64,000 nt of DNA from Opisthocomus hoazin (taxonomy: Eukaryota; Chordata; Aves; Opisthocomiformes; Opisthocomidae), in assembly GCF_030867145.1 (NCBI RefSeq), contig NC_134434.1, forward strand, positions 8,866,001-8,930,000, read 5' to 3'. The notes below the pieces were generated by a model. The model searched no databases, was not told the origin of the DNA, and saw nothing but the letters and a program-made list of their open reading frames with translations. Below are positions 10,505 through 23,720 of the stretch, in pieces (positions within the stretch are counted from its first letter, which is position 1; the number at the start of each line of letters is the position of its first letter). Made by a program: the position numbers and the translations under genes.

Positions 10505-12879
10505 GGTCTCTGCCACAGCAGCAGTTTATTATGTAAACAGGGAAGAGGAGTAACCATCTGTTGTGCCCGTAGGGTCATACCCTGCTACCAGCCAAAAGCC
10601 CAGCACTAAAAACACTTTAACATCAGTAGCACCTTTGGCAGCCTCTGCATCAATACCAAAATGCTCTTCCTGCAATGCCTGCATGTCCAAGATTCCTCTG
10701 GAGACAATAAGCCCATCTCAAATGTTCTCTTTTTACCAGCACTCCCCCAGTACACCCCAAGGTAGCATGCAGTGCAAGTTACCCACCCAAACCCATCCCA
10801 CCCCTTCAGCCTGTTGCTCCCACTGCAGCCCCATGGAAGTGACAGGGGCAGCTTGCATGCTCTGTGCAGTTTTCTGGCCCAGGACAGGACTCCGGCTCTG
10901 GGAGAAATGTGGTGAGGCAAGGGAGCCATGCAGGGACACCGGCTCCAAAGAACTCACAGAAAGCAGCACATGCAATCTTCTCTTTGCTGCTGTTCTGGGG
11001 CTGGCTCCCATGACTGTGCCCAAATGAGAGGTTACATGTCCTTCTCGATGACGGGCTGTAATCCACCTTCTGCCCTTTGATTCTGCGACCCTCACTCGTC
11101 CCTTTCCCTGTGGGCCCCGGGTCCTGCATCGCCCTTGACAGCACAGTGCCTGGTGCTCAGGGCTGTGCCAGCCAGCAGGAAGGGTTGAGCAGGGATGCCT
11201 CTGCTCGCTGCTACCACAGCCCTGGCCAGATTCCTTCCCTCACAAATACTGGAGTTTCAGGGGCAGAAGTGACTGCTGCTCCTAGACCCCATGCTTCACT
11301 GCCGTTTCTTGCTCATAAATTTGAGTCAGATTTGAGAAACTCTCCAGACCAGAACAGCAAAGGTCTTCCCCCTCTGCAAAAGCGTAGTCATCTGCACCAT
11401 CTGTTTCACCAAGCAAGCCCTTGTTCTTGGACAGGCATCAGGCATTCTCAAATCCGCCCTGAACCTCTTTTGTCAAGCAAGGACGGACTTTCCTCCTGGG
11501 TCTCACGCAGGACAAGCTGGGCGAGATGGGACAAGATCCGAGTCACAAGCCAGACCAGATGACTTGGTGTTTCCATTTAGTCCTATATTCTACAGAACTA
11601 GGAGTGCAACTGCACGAAGCAGCCCCAAACTTTTTTTCTAGGCATTAGCAGTGCAACACCTTCAGAGAAACAGGAAGAAAAAAAGAAACGGTTTAGAAAA
11701 CACCAAAGAGACATAACTGTGCCCACATAAGGTGATACTGAGTGCTGCTGCTGCTTAGGGGCTCTGCTGGGAGGAATGCTGTCTGGAAGGACAACCAGTC
11801 CTCCACCCGACAGCTGGACTGCACAAGCTGAAGCAGAGCAGCCACTGTCAACAGGCATCAACACTCCAGTCCAAGGAGGAGGTACAGCCCGATGTAAGGA
11901 ATGGTGCTGAGGAAGAGTCCTGCCACCATGCAGCAGCCCAGCACCTGGGCACAAAACCCTCCTCAAGTCTCAGGGAATGGTACAGGACGCGGCTTTCTCT
12001 GGAGGTTGTCCTTGACTTCAGCTCTGCTCCCAACTGCCCCAGTAGCAGTGCAAGCAGAGCGCCAGGCAGCACAGTGACACAAACACATCCACGGGTGTGT
12101 GGGAGCAGATTCTGCCCATGGAGAGCATGAGGAGGTGTCAGAGGGAAAAACCCCTCCACCTGCCCAACCACCCAAGCAAGGCTAGCAGCAAAGGATGGAC
12201 AGGACAATGAGAGCAGCTCACGGTTCCCCAAACCAGACCAGGTAGAGAGAAGGGGTGGCTCCCAAAGAGGGAAATGGAGTATGGTCCAGAGGTTCACACC
12301 ATCCCTCTCCCAAAGTCAAAAGCAGATGGGAGATGGGACAGAGGCACTTTGGTCTCTTCTGAGAGGTGCTTTAGGGCCCAGCCTCTAACATAGTGCGCAG
12401 CATTGCATTCGTGTGGCAGCATCTGCTCTAGCTACTAAAGACAGCAACGAGACACAAGCTCTGACAGCAGATGCAAGATGGGGCAAGAGGGATCCAGGCC
12501 TGCTTCAAACCTTTGAGACCAAAAGGTGTTCTGAAACCTCTTCAGAAATCCTGTTAGTAACCATTTCTTCATGGAACACCACGAACACTGCCTGAGACCT
12601 AGAAGCATCCAAGGCTTCTGGACAAACAATGCCCTTGATGAAGCTCTGATGATGGTACCACCCCTGCCCAACAGAGAACAGCAATGCCAGGGACAGTTTG
12701 CACCAACCCTGCTACAGGTTAAAGGCCCTCTTCTACAGCATTGCACTGCCCACAGCTGCTGCAAGCCAAGAGCCAAGTATGGGGGACACCAGCATTCAAA
12801 GGCAGCATTTTTGCTCAGACAGAAAAGAAAGGGCATGGAGGGGACTGATGTTCAGTACAGCCGGACTGCAGCAGTCCAG
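10505..12879 (-). other. PYCR1: PYCR1 3' untranslated region (inferred, about 2.35 kb)
   Basis: From the PYCR1 stop to shortly after the first minus-strand AATAAA (10525-10530). I found no AATAAA on this strand closer to the stop codon. No conserved protein segment is recognised. The length exceeds what I recall for human PYCR1, so an unrecognised variant hexamer nearer the stop is possible. Confidence 0.45.
10525..10530 (-). terminator. PYCR1: Candidate PYCR1 poly(A) signal (AATAAA)
   Basis: AATAAA on the minus strand, followed in transcript direction by a GT-rich stretch (GCTGTGTGGGCTGGGTGT) about 35-50 nt later, consistent with a cleavage/polyadenylation site. Confidence 0.5.
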
Positions 12880-15612
<2,733 letters not shown>

Positions 15613-16760
15613 GGTGCCGTGCGCAGCGCTGCCGTGCGGGAAGGAGCGGTGCCGTGCACAGTGGTGCGGCCCCACCGGAGCCCACCTGCAGCCGCGCCGC
15701 CGTCCACGTGGCCGCCCGCCGCGCAGGGAGGCGGTGCCGCGTGGCAGCGGGGCGGGGAGTCGGCGCGCAGCAAATCGGCGGGCTGCAGGGTGGGGCCGCG
15801 CCGGCTCTCCGCCACTCAGGGGCGAGGGGGCGGTGCCACCGGCTCAGCTCTCGCCAGCTATTGGTGCAACCGGCGTTGGGTGTTGCATCATTCACTGCCT
15901 ACGGGGGCCGCTGGGGGCCAGCCACGGCGCCCCACGGCACCGCGCCGCGCCGCCAGGCGGTGCAGTCCCCCCGCCGCAGCCGGGGGCCGGCGGCGCGCGC
16001 GCTTCTGGAAGCTTCGGGCGGCGCCGCGTGCCGGGCCGTGCCGCGCGCCGCCGCCGTGAGGCCCCGCGGCGCCGAGCGGGAGGGGCCCTGCCCCGAGGCC
16101 TCAGCGGGGACGGGCGGGCTCGGGCCCTGCCTCGCTGCTGTCCCCGACGTCCCAGGGAAGCTCTCGCCCTGCTCTGCAGAGCCGCACGCGGCCGGGGCGC
16201 CCAGTGAGAGGGCCCCGTTCGTGTCCGTGCGGGCCGCCCTCGGTCCGGGGCCGTCCTCGTCTCCGTGGCGCTGCCGGCAGCGCTCCCGGGTGGAGTGGCT
16301 TCCCTGCACCGGGACCACGGTGGGCACTTATGCTGCGGCGGCCGGAGCCGTTACCAGGCAGAGGCCCCCGTCCCTGCCCGGGGCGGGGGTGCAGCCTCGC
16401 GCGGGGATGCCCGTGATAACGGGAGCGGGGTGGGGCGGCGGGCCGCGGGCCGGGCCTGCTCCTGCTCCGTGCCCTGCCCGGGGGCGCGGGGTCGGTGTCC
16501 CGCTGCTCCGGCTTCCGGTGGGCCCGCATGTCTCCGGGGGTGCCGCATCCCGGGCGTCAGCAGGAGAGGGTGGCAGGAACCGCGCTGCGCCCCAGCCCCG
16601 AGCGACCCGGGAGGTTCGTTGTGTGTAACGGGCGCTCCTGGCCGGAGCCCCGGAGCAGCCTCGGCGCACCCCAGCCACAGGGCGGCCGTGCCACGCAGGC
16701 GCGCCCCTGGCCTTCGTCTGCCCAGAAAGCCGAGGGTGGTCGGTCGGTGTCGCAGGGAGC
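15613..16760 (-). promoter_or_regulatory. PYCR1: PYCR1 promoter and CpG island
   Basis: CpG-dense DNA from inside exons 1-3 to about 16760. It contains an inverted CCAAT box (15860-15864) and a CARE at 15882-15890, about 250-280 bp upstream of the ATG. No TATA box is seen. The island extends over 1 kb upstream, so divergent transcription is possible, but no plus-strand gene is recognised. Confidence 0.65.
15882..15890 (-). promoter_or_regulatory. PYCR1: C/EBP-ATF response element (CARE), TGATGCAAC
   Basis: TGATGCAAC on the PYCR1 sense strand fits the CARE consensus TGATGXAAX bound by ATF4-C/EBP heterodimers. PYCR1 is a well-known ATF4 target in mammals during the integrated stress response and amino-acid limitation, and the element sits close to the inferred start site. 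Confidence 0.65.
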
Positions 16761-18380
16761 CGCGCGTGCAGCAGGACACGAGTTACTGATTCGGGTCTGT
16801 TAACTGAGGGGAGAGCTGAGCTCTGGAATGCAGGGGGGTTAATGGGCTGAATGGTGGCAGGGGCGGTTGTTAATGTCGCATTGGGCAGATATCGGATGTT
16901 CTCTGTCCTGGGTTGGGTAATCTCATAGTTTCCAATGGTTAGTGAGTGTTTTAACCACTGAAGCATGAGGTTTTGATTTTTTTTTGTTTTGTTTTTTCCT
17001 CCTACAAGAGTGGATTGTTGTCCACACAATCTTTTTTTGCCATTTTGACCATGCTAACATTTTTTGCTCAGTCTTTGGCTGGCAGATGAGAAAGCTAAAT
17101 CTGAACACGCTGTTCCTGGCAAAGACTTCTCTTTCCACTCCTCCAGTCAGCAGTATCATGATTTCCATGTTAAATTCTATTTCCACCTTATTGTGACGGC
17201 ACTAAATTTTACCCCCATTGTTTCCCAGTTACCTGTTTCTTTTGGGCCATTCTTTATGTCCCTGGCACAGTACAAGTTGCATCAGCTTGTGTCATTAGCA
17301 GATTTTATCGTATTGCTGCTAGTCGCTCCTTCTTGGTGCAAAATCTTCACAGCAAAAAGCAAGCAAATGCGTAGCTGAAAGAAGCGTTAACCAGCTGAGG
17401 AGCTTTCCAGCAGACTTCCCTGCCCGAAAGGCACAGGGTGGTCTCTGGGGTCAAGCAGCCCCTGCCTGCAGGACACCCACCGCTGCTGTCCCCAGCCCCC
17501 ACCAGCCCCCTCGGAGCCGCTCCGGCCTCCGCAGGAAGGTGCTTCTGGAAAGCAATGTTCCTGGTTTTGCAGGTTTGGGTTTTATAATGGAAGCCATGAT
17601 GGTTCACAATCAGCTATGTGATTTTTGGTGCCCTGTAATAACAAAAAATAAGTAATTTTCAAGTGTGACAAAGCTTAATTCGTCCAGGTTGACGGGTGCA
17701 AAAAGAATACATCGTAAATGCTCAAGGTTCATTTTGTGTGCCCCGTGGCTCTCTTTGTATGCTGTCTCCTGCAACACAAATGGATTTCTTTCCCCAAGTT
17801 AGCATTTCTTACTTGTACAACCTCTTAATTTGTTTGGGTGGGAAGAAATTCTGCTCTCTAATACCCTGTTTTATATTGATAGTAGATAGCCTTGGGTCTT
17901 GCCCTAGAACAAGCGGACCAGCCTCCTGCTGGACTGTCCAGATTTCCTGCCCTCAGCGGGGGCCTGTGGAGGAGGAGACCCCTCAGAAGGCAGCTCAGCG
18001 CATTCCCTTTCTGCTGGGTGCTGCGTCGTGACCTCTTTCATGGGCTGATAATTCCCGCTGCTGAAGGTTGCTACTTACTCAGTAGCAGAATTATGCAGCG
18101 CAGTCTGTCCCAACAACTTTTTACTTTGCTTTTCAAACCCTACACAAAGCACTGATGAAAAGTGAGTTTCCTTCCTTTTTCCTGAGTGACTCTGCCACAA
18201 AGAATGTCAGTCAGAGGTCTCGGCTGTCTTGTCTATATACTTTTGGGGGGCTGCGTTCAGGCTTCATACATCAAAATAAATTGAGCTGAGCTTTCTAGCA
18301 GAAAGCGGAAGGGCTATGTCTGGCGAAATAAAAGCAGGGTGGGGAGCACGATTAAAGGATACAAATCTCTGGAGATGTAG
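16761..18380. other. Intergenic interval between PYCR1 promoter and MYADML2 3' end
   Basis: No coding exon is recognised on either strand. The composition changes sharply from CpG island to AT-richer DNA near 16760. A segment at about 17000-17350 has the look of an old interspersed repeat but I cannot assign a family. Confidence 0.5.
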
Positions 18381-18401
18381 TATGTAAGTCTGCCATTCAG
18401 C

Positions 18402-18407
18402 TTTATT
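18402..18407 (-). terminator. MYADML2: Possible MYADML2 poly(A) signal (AATAAA)
   Basis: Minus-strand AATAAA about 1.3 kb after the MYADML2 stop codon, which would make 18385-19726 the 3'UTR. No other support; a nearer variant signal is possible. Confidence 0.35.
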
Positions 18408-19726
18408 TTAATTTGGTTAAAAAATAAGCCTTGCTTCTGACAGCTACTTTAGATTTGAATCAAACCTATCTATTCCGCATGCTTTCTGCACAAGTACTCA
18501 GACTGCTTTGGTTTCTCCCTGGATCAGAAATGACGAGCATTTCTTCCTGTTAAGCTTGAAATCTGAACTATGCAATGTGGGACTTCAAAGTGGGTGTTTT
18601 GTCAGGGATGGGTCGGAGAAATGCAGCTCGCTGGTGGCACAGAGAGCTCGGGAATCCCAGTGCCTGTCTGGTCTGAGGCAGCGCTCCCAATTTGTTACCG
18701 TTGTATGCAAGTTTTGTTGCGTCCCGTCCCATCCATGCCACCCCCCAGGTTTGGTCTTATGCAGCGCTGTAAGGTCAGTTCATGTCTGCATCCCCCTCCC
18801 CACAGAATTTATCTTTAAGCTTCCAGAAAAAAAAAATTCTTTACATCAGTATAAGGAAACGGTGCATGTGAACTGAGGCAAAGCAGGTGCCAAGGTACCT
18901 TCTGGTCCTGCTCGAGCAAGGACGTCAAGCTGCACGTGGTTATTTTGCAGTTTGGCTCTGTTCCGCACCCTGTTTGTTGGCAGTAGAGCCCCAATTTCAC
19001 AAATCTTCATTTCTGTAACGACTCAATGTTTGCTAAATAGGAATACCCCATGCTTCTCCCCCAAGGTGCGTGCTTGAGGATATTCTTTTTCTGTGCTAAA
19101 CAGCAAAGGAGAAGAGAGGCAGGGAAAGGACTGGTAATCTTCAAAATACTATTGCAGTTATGGTGTTCTTCTCAGAAACACCCCAGCTGGGATTTTCCCA
19201 CCCTTGCAAGCATTTCATGTCTCACCACACAGCCCAAACTAACCCAAACTCTGAGGGACTGTTTTTCATTTCCAGAACTGCTGTTCCTTGATGGAACTCT
19301 TAACTTTCCCACTTCCTGGGTAGTCACTTGATTACAGCTAAGCGTTGGTAACAGTTTCAAAATCCTTGGTGTCTTTCCTAATATTTGGCTCGGTAATCCA
19401 GTAGCCTGCAGACCCACTGTTGCAGCAAGCGTTTCTGCTGCCTGGAGATGAAAGACCGTTTTGCATACTTTGAGCTGTGTCGTTTCTTCGCTCTGGCACC
19501 AGGCAGCTGCACCAGATGTTGCACGGTGGGGGAGGTGGGCTTTTCCCAGGGTTGACTACAGGATGTTAATTTGCTGATCGAGTCAGTCTTGACCTTGAAG
19601 TTTGGCTGATGGTTCTTGAGTGCATGCCTGATCAGCACCTCCCTTCCCTGCGTCCCGTCTCCGGCCGCATCCCTGATCGCTATTGCTCGCGGCACTGGGA
19701 CAGCTTCGCAGTGGCAGACCCCTGTG

Positions 19727-20635
19727 TCAGAGGTGCGAGACAAAGCGGATGCGCTGGGAGTATGCCAGGTCTACAACGTAGAGCAGCAGGTTCACGTAGG
19801 TGAAGATGGCGACCACCAGCTGGCTGTCCCAGGGGCACTTGCCTTTGGCGCAGAGGCCGGGGCGCCGCGGAGAGCCATACTTGCTATCAAAGCAGAACAC
19901 CGGCCAGACAACCGCTGCGCTCACGTACAGCAGCACAGCCCCAAAGGTGTAGATGACCACGGAGCGCTCGAAGGGGAACCACGGCAAGGCGGTCTTACCT
20001 GTGACGCTGAAGGCCACTACCACCACTGTCGCCACAAAGCAAAAGCTGTAGACGGCCACGCACCACTGCGTCGCCACGTATTTGCTGTACTGGCTGTCGT
20101 TCACCAGTGCCCCAAAGATGATGCAGGCCACGAAGGCCTGCACGATTTTCAGGAGCCCAGAAACAGTGGCCATGTAGCTAGTGACTTGTCCCGGTTTTGC
20201 CCTGGTTAAGAACACCTCGGTGGCATACACAACGAACAGGAGGCCTGCGAAGACACTGGCTGCGATGCGAAAGTCTCTCACCTCACAGCCGATGGGGTAA
20301 CAGCCAACCTGGACAAAGTAGAGCGGGTAGATCACCGCGGCCGTGACAGACATGAGCGTGGCGAGCATGGCAAAAGCAGCAGTGAAGTTTCCCCAGGAGA
20401 TGCTCAGGCAGCTGTGCAGATGCGTGAATTCGCAGGTGATGATGAAGACAGTGACAGCGAAACAGAAGGTCCAGACAAACATGCAGAAAGTGCCGTATGC
20501 TGCGCTGAATCCCCCCTGATGGGCCACCAGGCTGAACGTGGTGCATCCGAACGTCATCTGCAGCAAACGAGCTATTCCCACAGGGGATGTCACAGCAGCG
20601 GTGTTCAGATACGGCCCACCTGTGCTCTCCATCAT
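19727..20635 (-). CDS. MYADML2: MYADML2, myeloid-associated differentiation marker-like 2 (complete, single coding exon)
   Basis: Multi-pass membrane protein with two MARVEL domains, family of MYADM; molecular function poorly known. One uninterrupted exon of 302 residues, close to the human length (about 307). First MARVEL domain at about residues 16-150, beginning TSPVGIARLLQMTFGCTTFS, and a second at about 155-295, each with four hydrophobic helices; small polar loops contain Cys residues, and a lysine- and arginine-rich loop KYGSPRRPGLCAKGKCPWDS precedes the last helix. Two ATGs are adjacent (20633-20635 and 20630-20632); the first is used here. A single coding exon after a non-coding first exon is the known layout of MYADM-family genes. 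Position between PYCR1 and NOTUM on the same strand matches human. Confidence 0.97.
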   Translation of the reverse strand: MMESTGGPYLNTAAVTSPVGIARLLQMTFGCTTFSLVAHQGGFSAAYGTFCMFVWTFCFAVTVFIITCEFTHLHSCLSISWGNFTAAFAMLATLMSVTAAVIYPLYFVQVGCYPIGCEVRDFRIAASVFAGLLFVVYATEVFLTRAKPGQVTSYMATVSGLLKIVQAFVACIIFGALVNDSQYSKYVATQWCVAVYSFCFVATVVVVAFSVTGKTALPWFPFERSVVIYTFGAVLLYVSAAVVWPVFCFDSKYGSPRRPGLCAKGKCPWDSQLVVAIFTYVNLLLYVVDLAYSQRIRFVSHL

Positions 20636-21090
20636 CTTTCCAGTCCAGCAGACAATGCACTTAAAGCCCCCTCAAAACGTCCTTTCAGGCTTTTGCTCCT
20701 TTGTCCTGAGTCACACCTGGTACGGGGTCGGCAGAGCGGCAGCTCCAATCCCCGCCTGTCTCTGCCGGTGTCGGTAGGTGCTGCCTGTGACGCCGAGCTG
20801 CGCTGCTGGCAGCCTCTCGGCGCAGGCTGGCTGGCTGCAGTGAGGTTACTGGCTGGCTCTGCCTGCCGGCTGCGTTCTCAGGGTGTCGTGATCAGCTCGC
20901 TCCACTTTCTCAGGTCTGAGACTTGCCCCATGTTCTGTCCTTTCACCATCTCCTTTCCCACATGATGGCTGAAAGGATCATTTTCTCCCTGGAGGCTGAC
21001 ATATATTCCATTTTAGCTCTGCAGCTGTAGCTCTCTGCTGCGCCGTTCACAGGAACCTAGCAGTATAAATAGGGGCTATATTAATAGTTC
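20636..21090 (-). promoter_or_regulatory. MYADML2: MYADML2 5' region with E-box and MEF2-like motifs
   Basis: The 5'UTR exon and promoter should lie here but no boundary can be fixed. A CAGCTG E-box is at 21022-21027, and two near-consensus MEF2 motifs on the gene strand are at 21063-21072 (CTATTTATAC) and 21078-21087 (CTATTAATAT), each one base off YTAWWWWTAR. There is no CpG island, unlike the other five promoters, which fits a tissue-restricted gene. Mammalian MYADML2 expression is, from memory, muscle-enriched. Confidence 0.4.
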
Positions 21091-23720
21091 TGGAATGGGT
21101 CCTGCCCCTCTCAACTGCTATGAGCAGGTGTTATTTAACACTGAAACTGCGAGCTCTATCAGAGGCTCTTGGTTATCCTGCTGCTATTGCTCTAGAAATG
21201 TTCGGGTTGCTGGGATGCTGTTGTTCTCCCAGCAGCCACCCCACGCCATGGGGGCTGTCTGTGGAAGTGGGCTGTGATCCAGCTACGCTGCAGAAGCAGG
21301 AGCTCAGACCCATGGACCCAAGGGCCCCTGAGCGGGGGCACAAGCCCAAAGGCATCGCAAGCCCTATAAAAGGATTTAGGGCAGAGGCTGTGATAAAAGC
21401 TGACTCACTTTGCTCCATTGGATCTGGAGCGGTAATATTATTTACCTGCCGTGGAAGGCCTTGCTGTGCTTTGAGTATTAGTGAGGGCATGTGGCTGTGA
21501 AGATTTTGAATACCAGTCCTCACTGTCTCCTTAAACTCTTCCCTGTCTCGGTTTTACTTATATGGGAACCAGCTATCCTTGTATCTCTGAATGCCAAAAC
21601 CAAATACAATTGTGGAAAAAAAAAAAATTGCTTTTATATTCTTAGCTCTGTTTTGGAACACAGATTTCAATGTATCATGTCACACCCTCCCCTCTGTTGG
21701 ATCAAAGCTTTCCTAGGTAGCCATTTTTGGTATATATTTCCCCATACTTGGTCTCTACCCAAAAGTGTCTTAATTCTAACTCTAAAAGCCACTAAGAAAA
21801 TTTCTGGTGTTTCAGAATGGGAAAAATGAAAAACACAACATAGAAGAAAAATTCCTCGCTTACCTCATGGCAGCATTGGTGACACCTCGCCTGCAGGTCA
21901 GCTCTCACTGTGCTGGTCCCAGTATGGATGCGGGATCGGCTCAGGAGTTCTGCATGGGTGCAGGGAGTCAGCCTGACCGGGGGCCAGCCCAGCACCTGAA
22001 AACCCTTCTGAATGGCTCAAGGTAGTCACCAGCTGTGCTGATACAGTCTGTAACTTCCTAACCAGGAGTTATTGACCATATGCTTGGTAACAATAATAAT
22101 TGCTTAATATCATTGTTTCTTATTCGTATGTTCATGTAATGATGTGACACCCACCAATGAATTGCACATGTGGTGCTAGGTATTATAAAGAGGAGGTGGC
22201 AAAGGAGAGTGTCTGCTCCAGTTTATGATCTTGGTGTGCAGTTCTGGGGCAGTCTGGGTTTGTCCAGGTGAAGGACACTGCTCCTCCTTCTCCTGTGACC
22301 CTTCCTTGTGCTGTGACTGGGGACTTGGACAGGCTGGTCTGGGGAGCTCAGAGAGGTGAAAGCTCCCAGACTCCTGGAAGAACACCCGTTCTCAGCCAGT
22401 TGCTGCCTGCGAGGTCTGCTGGCACCAGTGCTGCTGGCAGGCAGGACCACAACCCGCGATGTGTGAGTGCTGCAGCTCACGCTGCCGGGAAGTGCACCTT
22501 TACCTGAGTCTCTGCTTGAGTAAAATGGGCTTTGGAGACGATGCAGCACGCCCAGTTTCTGGCTGCCTGTGCCCACCCCTCCACCCTCTTCCCTTGCTCT
22601 TACACAGCTTGCCTACACGACTGCTCTGCGAGTTGGGTCAGGATACTAATCTCAGCTTTAAAAAAGAACGGCAGAAAATTTGCACCTGATGGGGATTATT
22701 TTTAACCTGGAGTCATCACTGCTCTGATTTACACTGCAGATGTGCATGGTTGTGTCCACACAGCAGTGACATTGACAAGCAGAGTAGCCAGGACCAGGGG
22801 ATTGGACAGGAACTATTTTAAGCTAGTATTGCTGCTGCCAGTCTTGTGATCCAGCTGTGTATTAAGAGACAAATGGAGACAGTCATAGGTTACAGCAGGA
22901 TTGCTTTCGGTGAAAAGCAGTGGATACATCACTCCGGTAGCTCACAGCGTTTGTAGGCCAGGGATAACTTTACAGAATGATTCACACGAGAACAGTACAA
23001 ATTTTGTGGATGTAAAGGTAAAATGTGCCTACCTTCAGTTTTGCTACCGTCTTGTAACCTCACTGTCTCTTTCACAAAAATCCCTCCCATTTTCCTTAAA
23101 AAGACCGCTGGTGCTAAGTGTAGAAAACATGCATTTATTTGGGGTGGAAGCTGCGCAATTAACATCACAACAACCAGGAAATGCAGCAGGAGAGCCAAGG
23201 AGCTCCAGGTGAACCGTGCTCTCACCCCGAGTTCTTGCCCTTCCCGACTCTGTGATGTTAATCCTTCACCTCTAGCAGGAGTTTCCCAGACTTGCTCAGC
23301 TGTGCAGCCCTCCTCCACGAGGACTAAAGTGGGTTATCTGGGTAAGAGCTAGCTTCTCTCGAGCCCCGAGTATTAGCAGCGATTCCTGCAGTGAACAGAG
23401 GCACAGGGTCTACCCTCCAGCTCATGGCTGAAACTGTTCACGTGCCCAACGCCCAAGTCTGGACTTGTAGTTATGCAGTGCAAATACATTCCGCTATCCG
23501 CTTGTGACTTCCTGGTTGCCTTTTAATTCTGGCTCAATCATATGATGCTTTTGGAGACAATTTTTCCCTCTCAGAGGGAAAGCGTCTCATCTAGTCATGA
23601 GATCTGAGAGTACAAACACATAGTACTGAATTCTTCCAGTCTTGCCCTTTTTGCCACTGGCTTCCACACAGCAGCTGTCACTGCGCGTGGACTCAGAAGT
23701 GCCAGCTTTACAAAGGCTTG
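21091..23720. other. Intergenic interval between MYADML2 and NOTUM 3' end
   Basis: No coding exon, RNA gene or recognisable mobile element seen on either strand. Short open frames only, without homology that I recognise. Confidence 0.5.

Noticed and set aside
21064-21072. TATAAATAG as a TATA box
   Set aside because: It reads on the plus strand, opposite to MYADML2, and no plus-strand gene follows; the MEF2-like reading on the gene strand is preferred.
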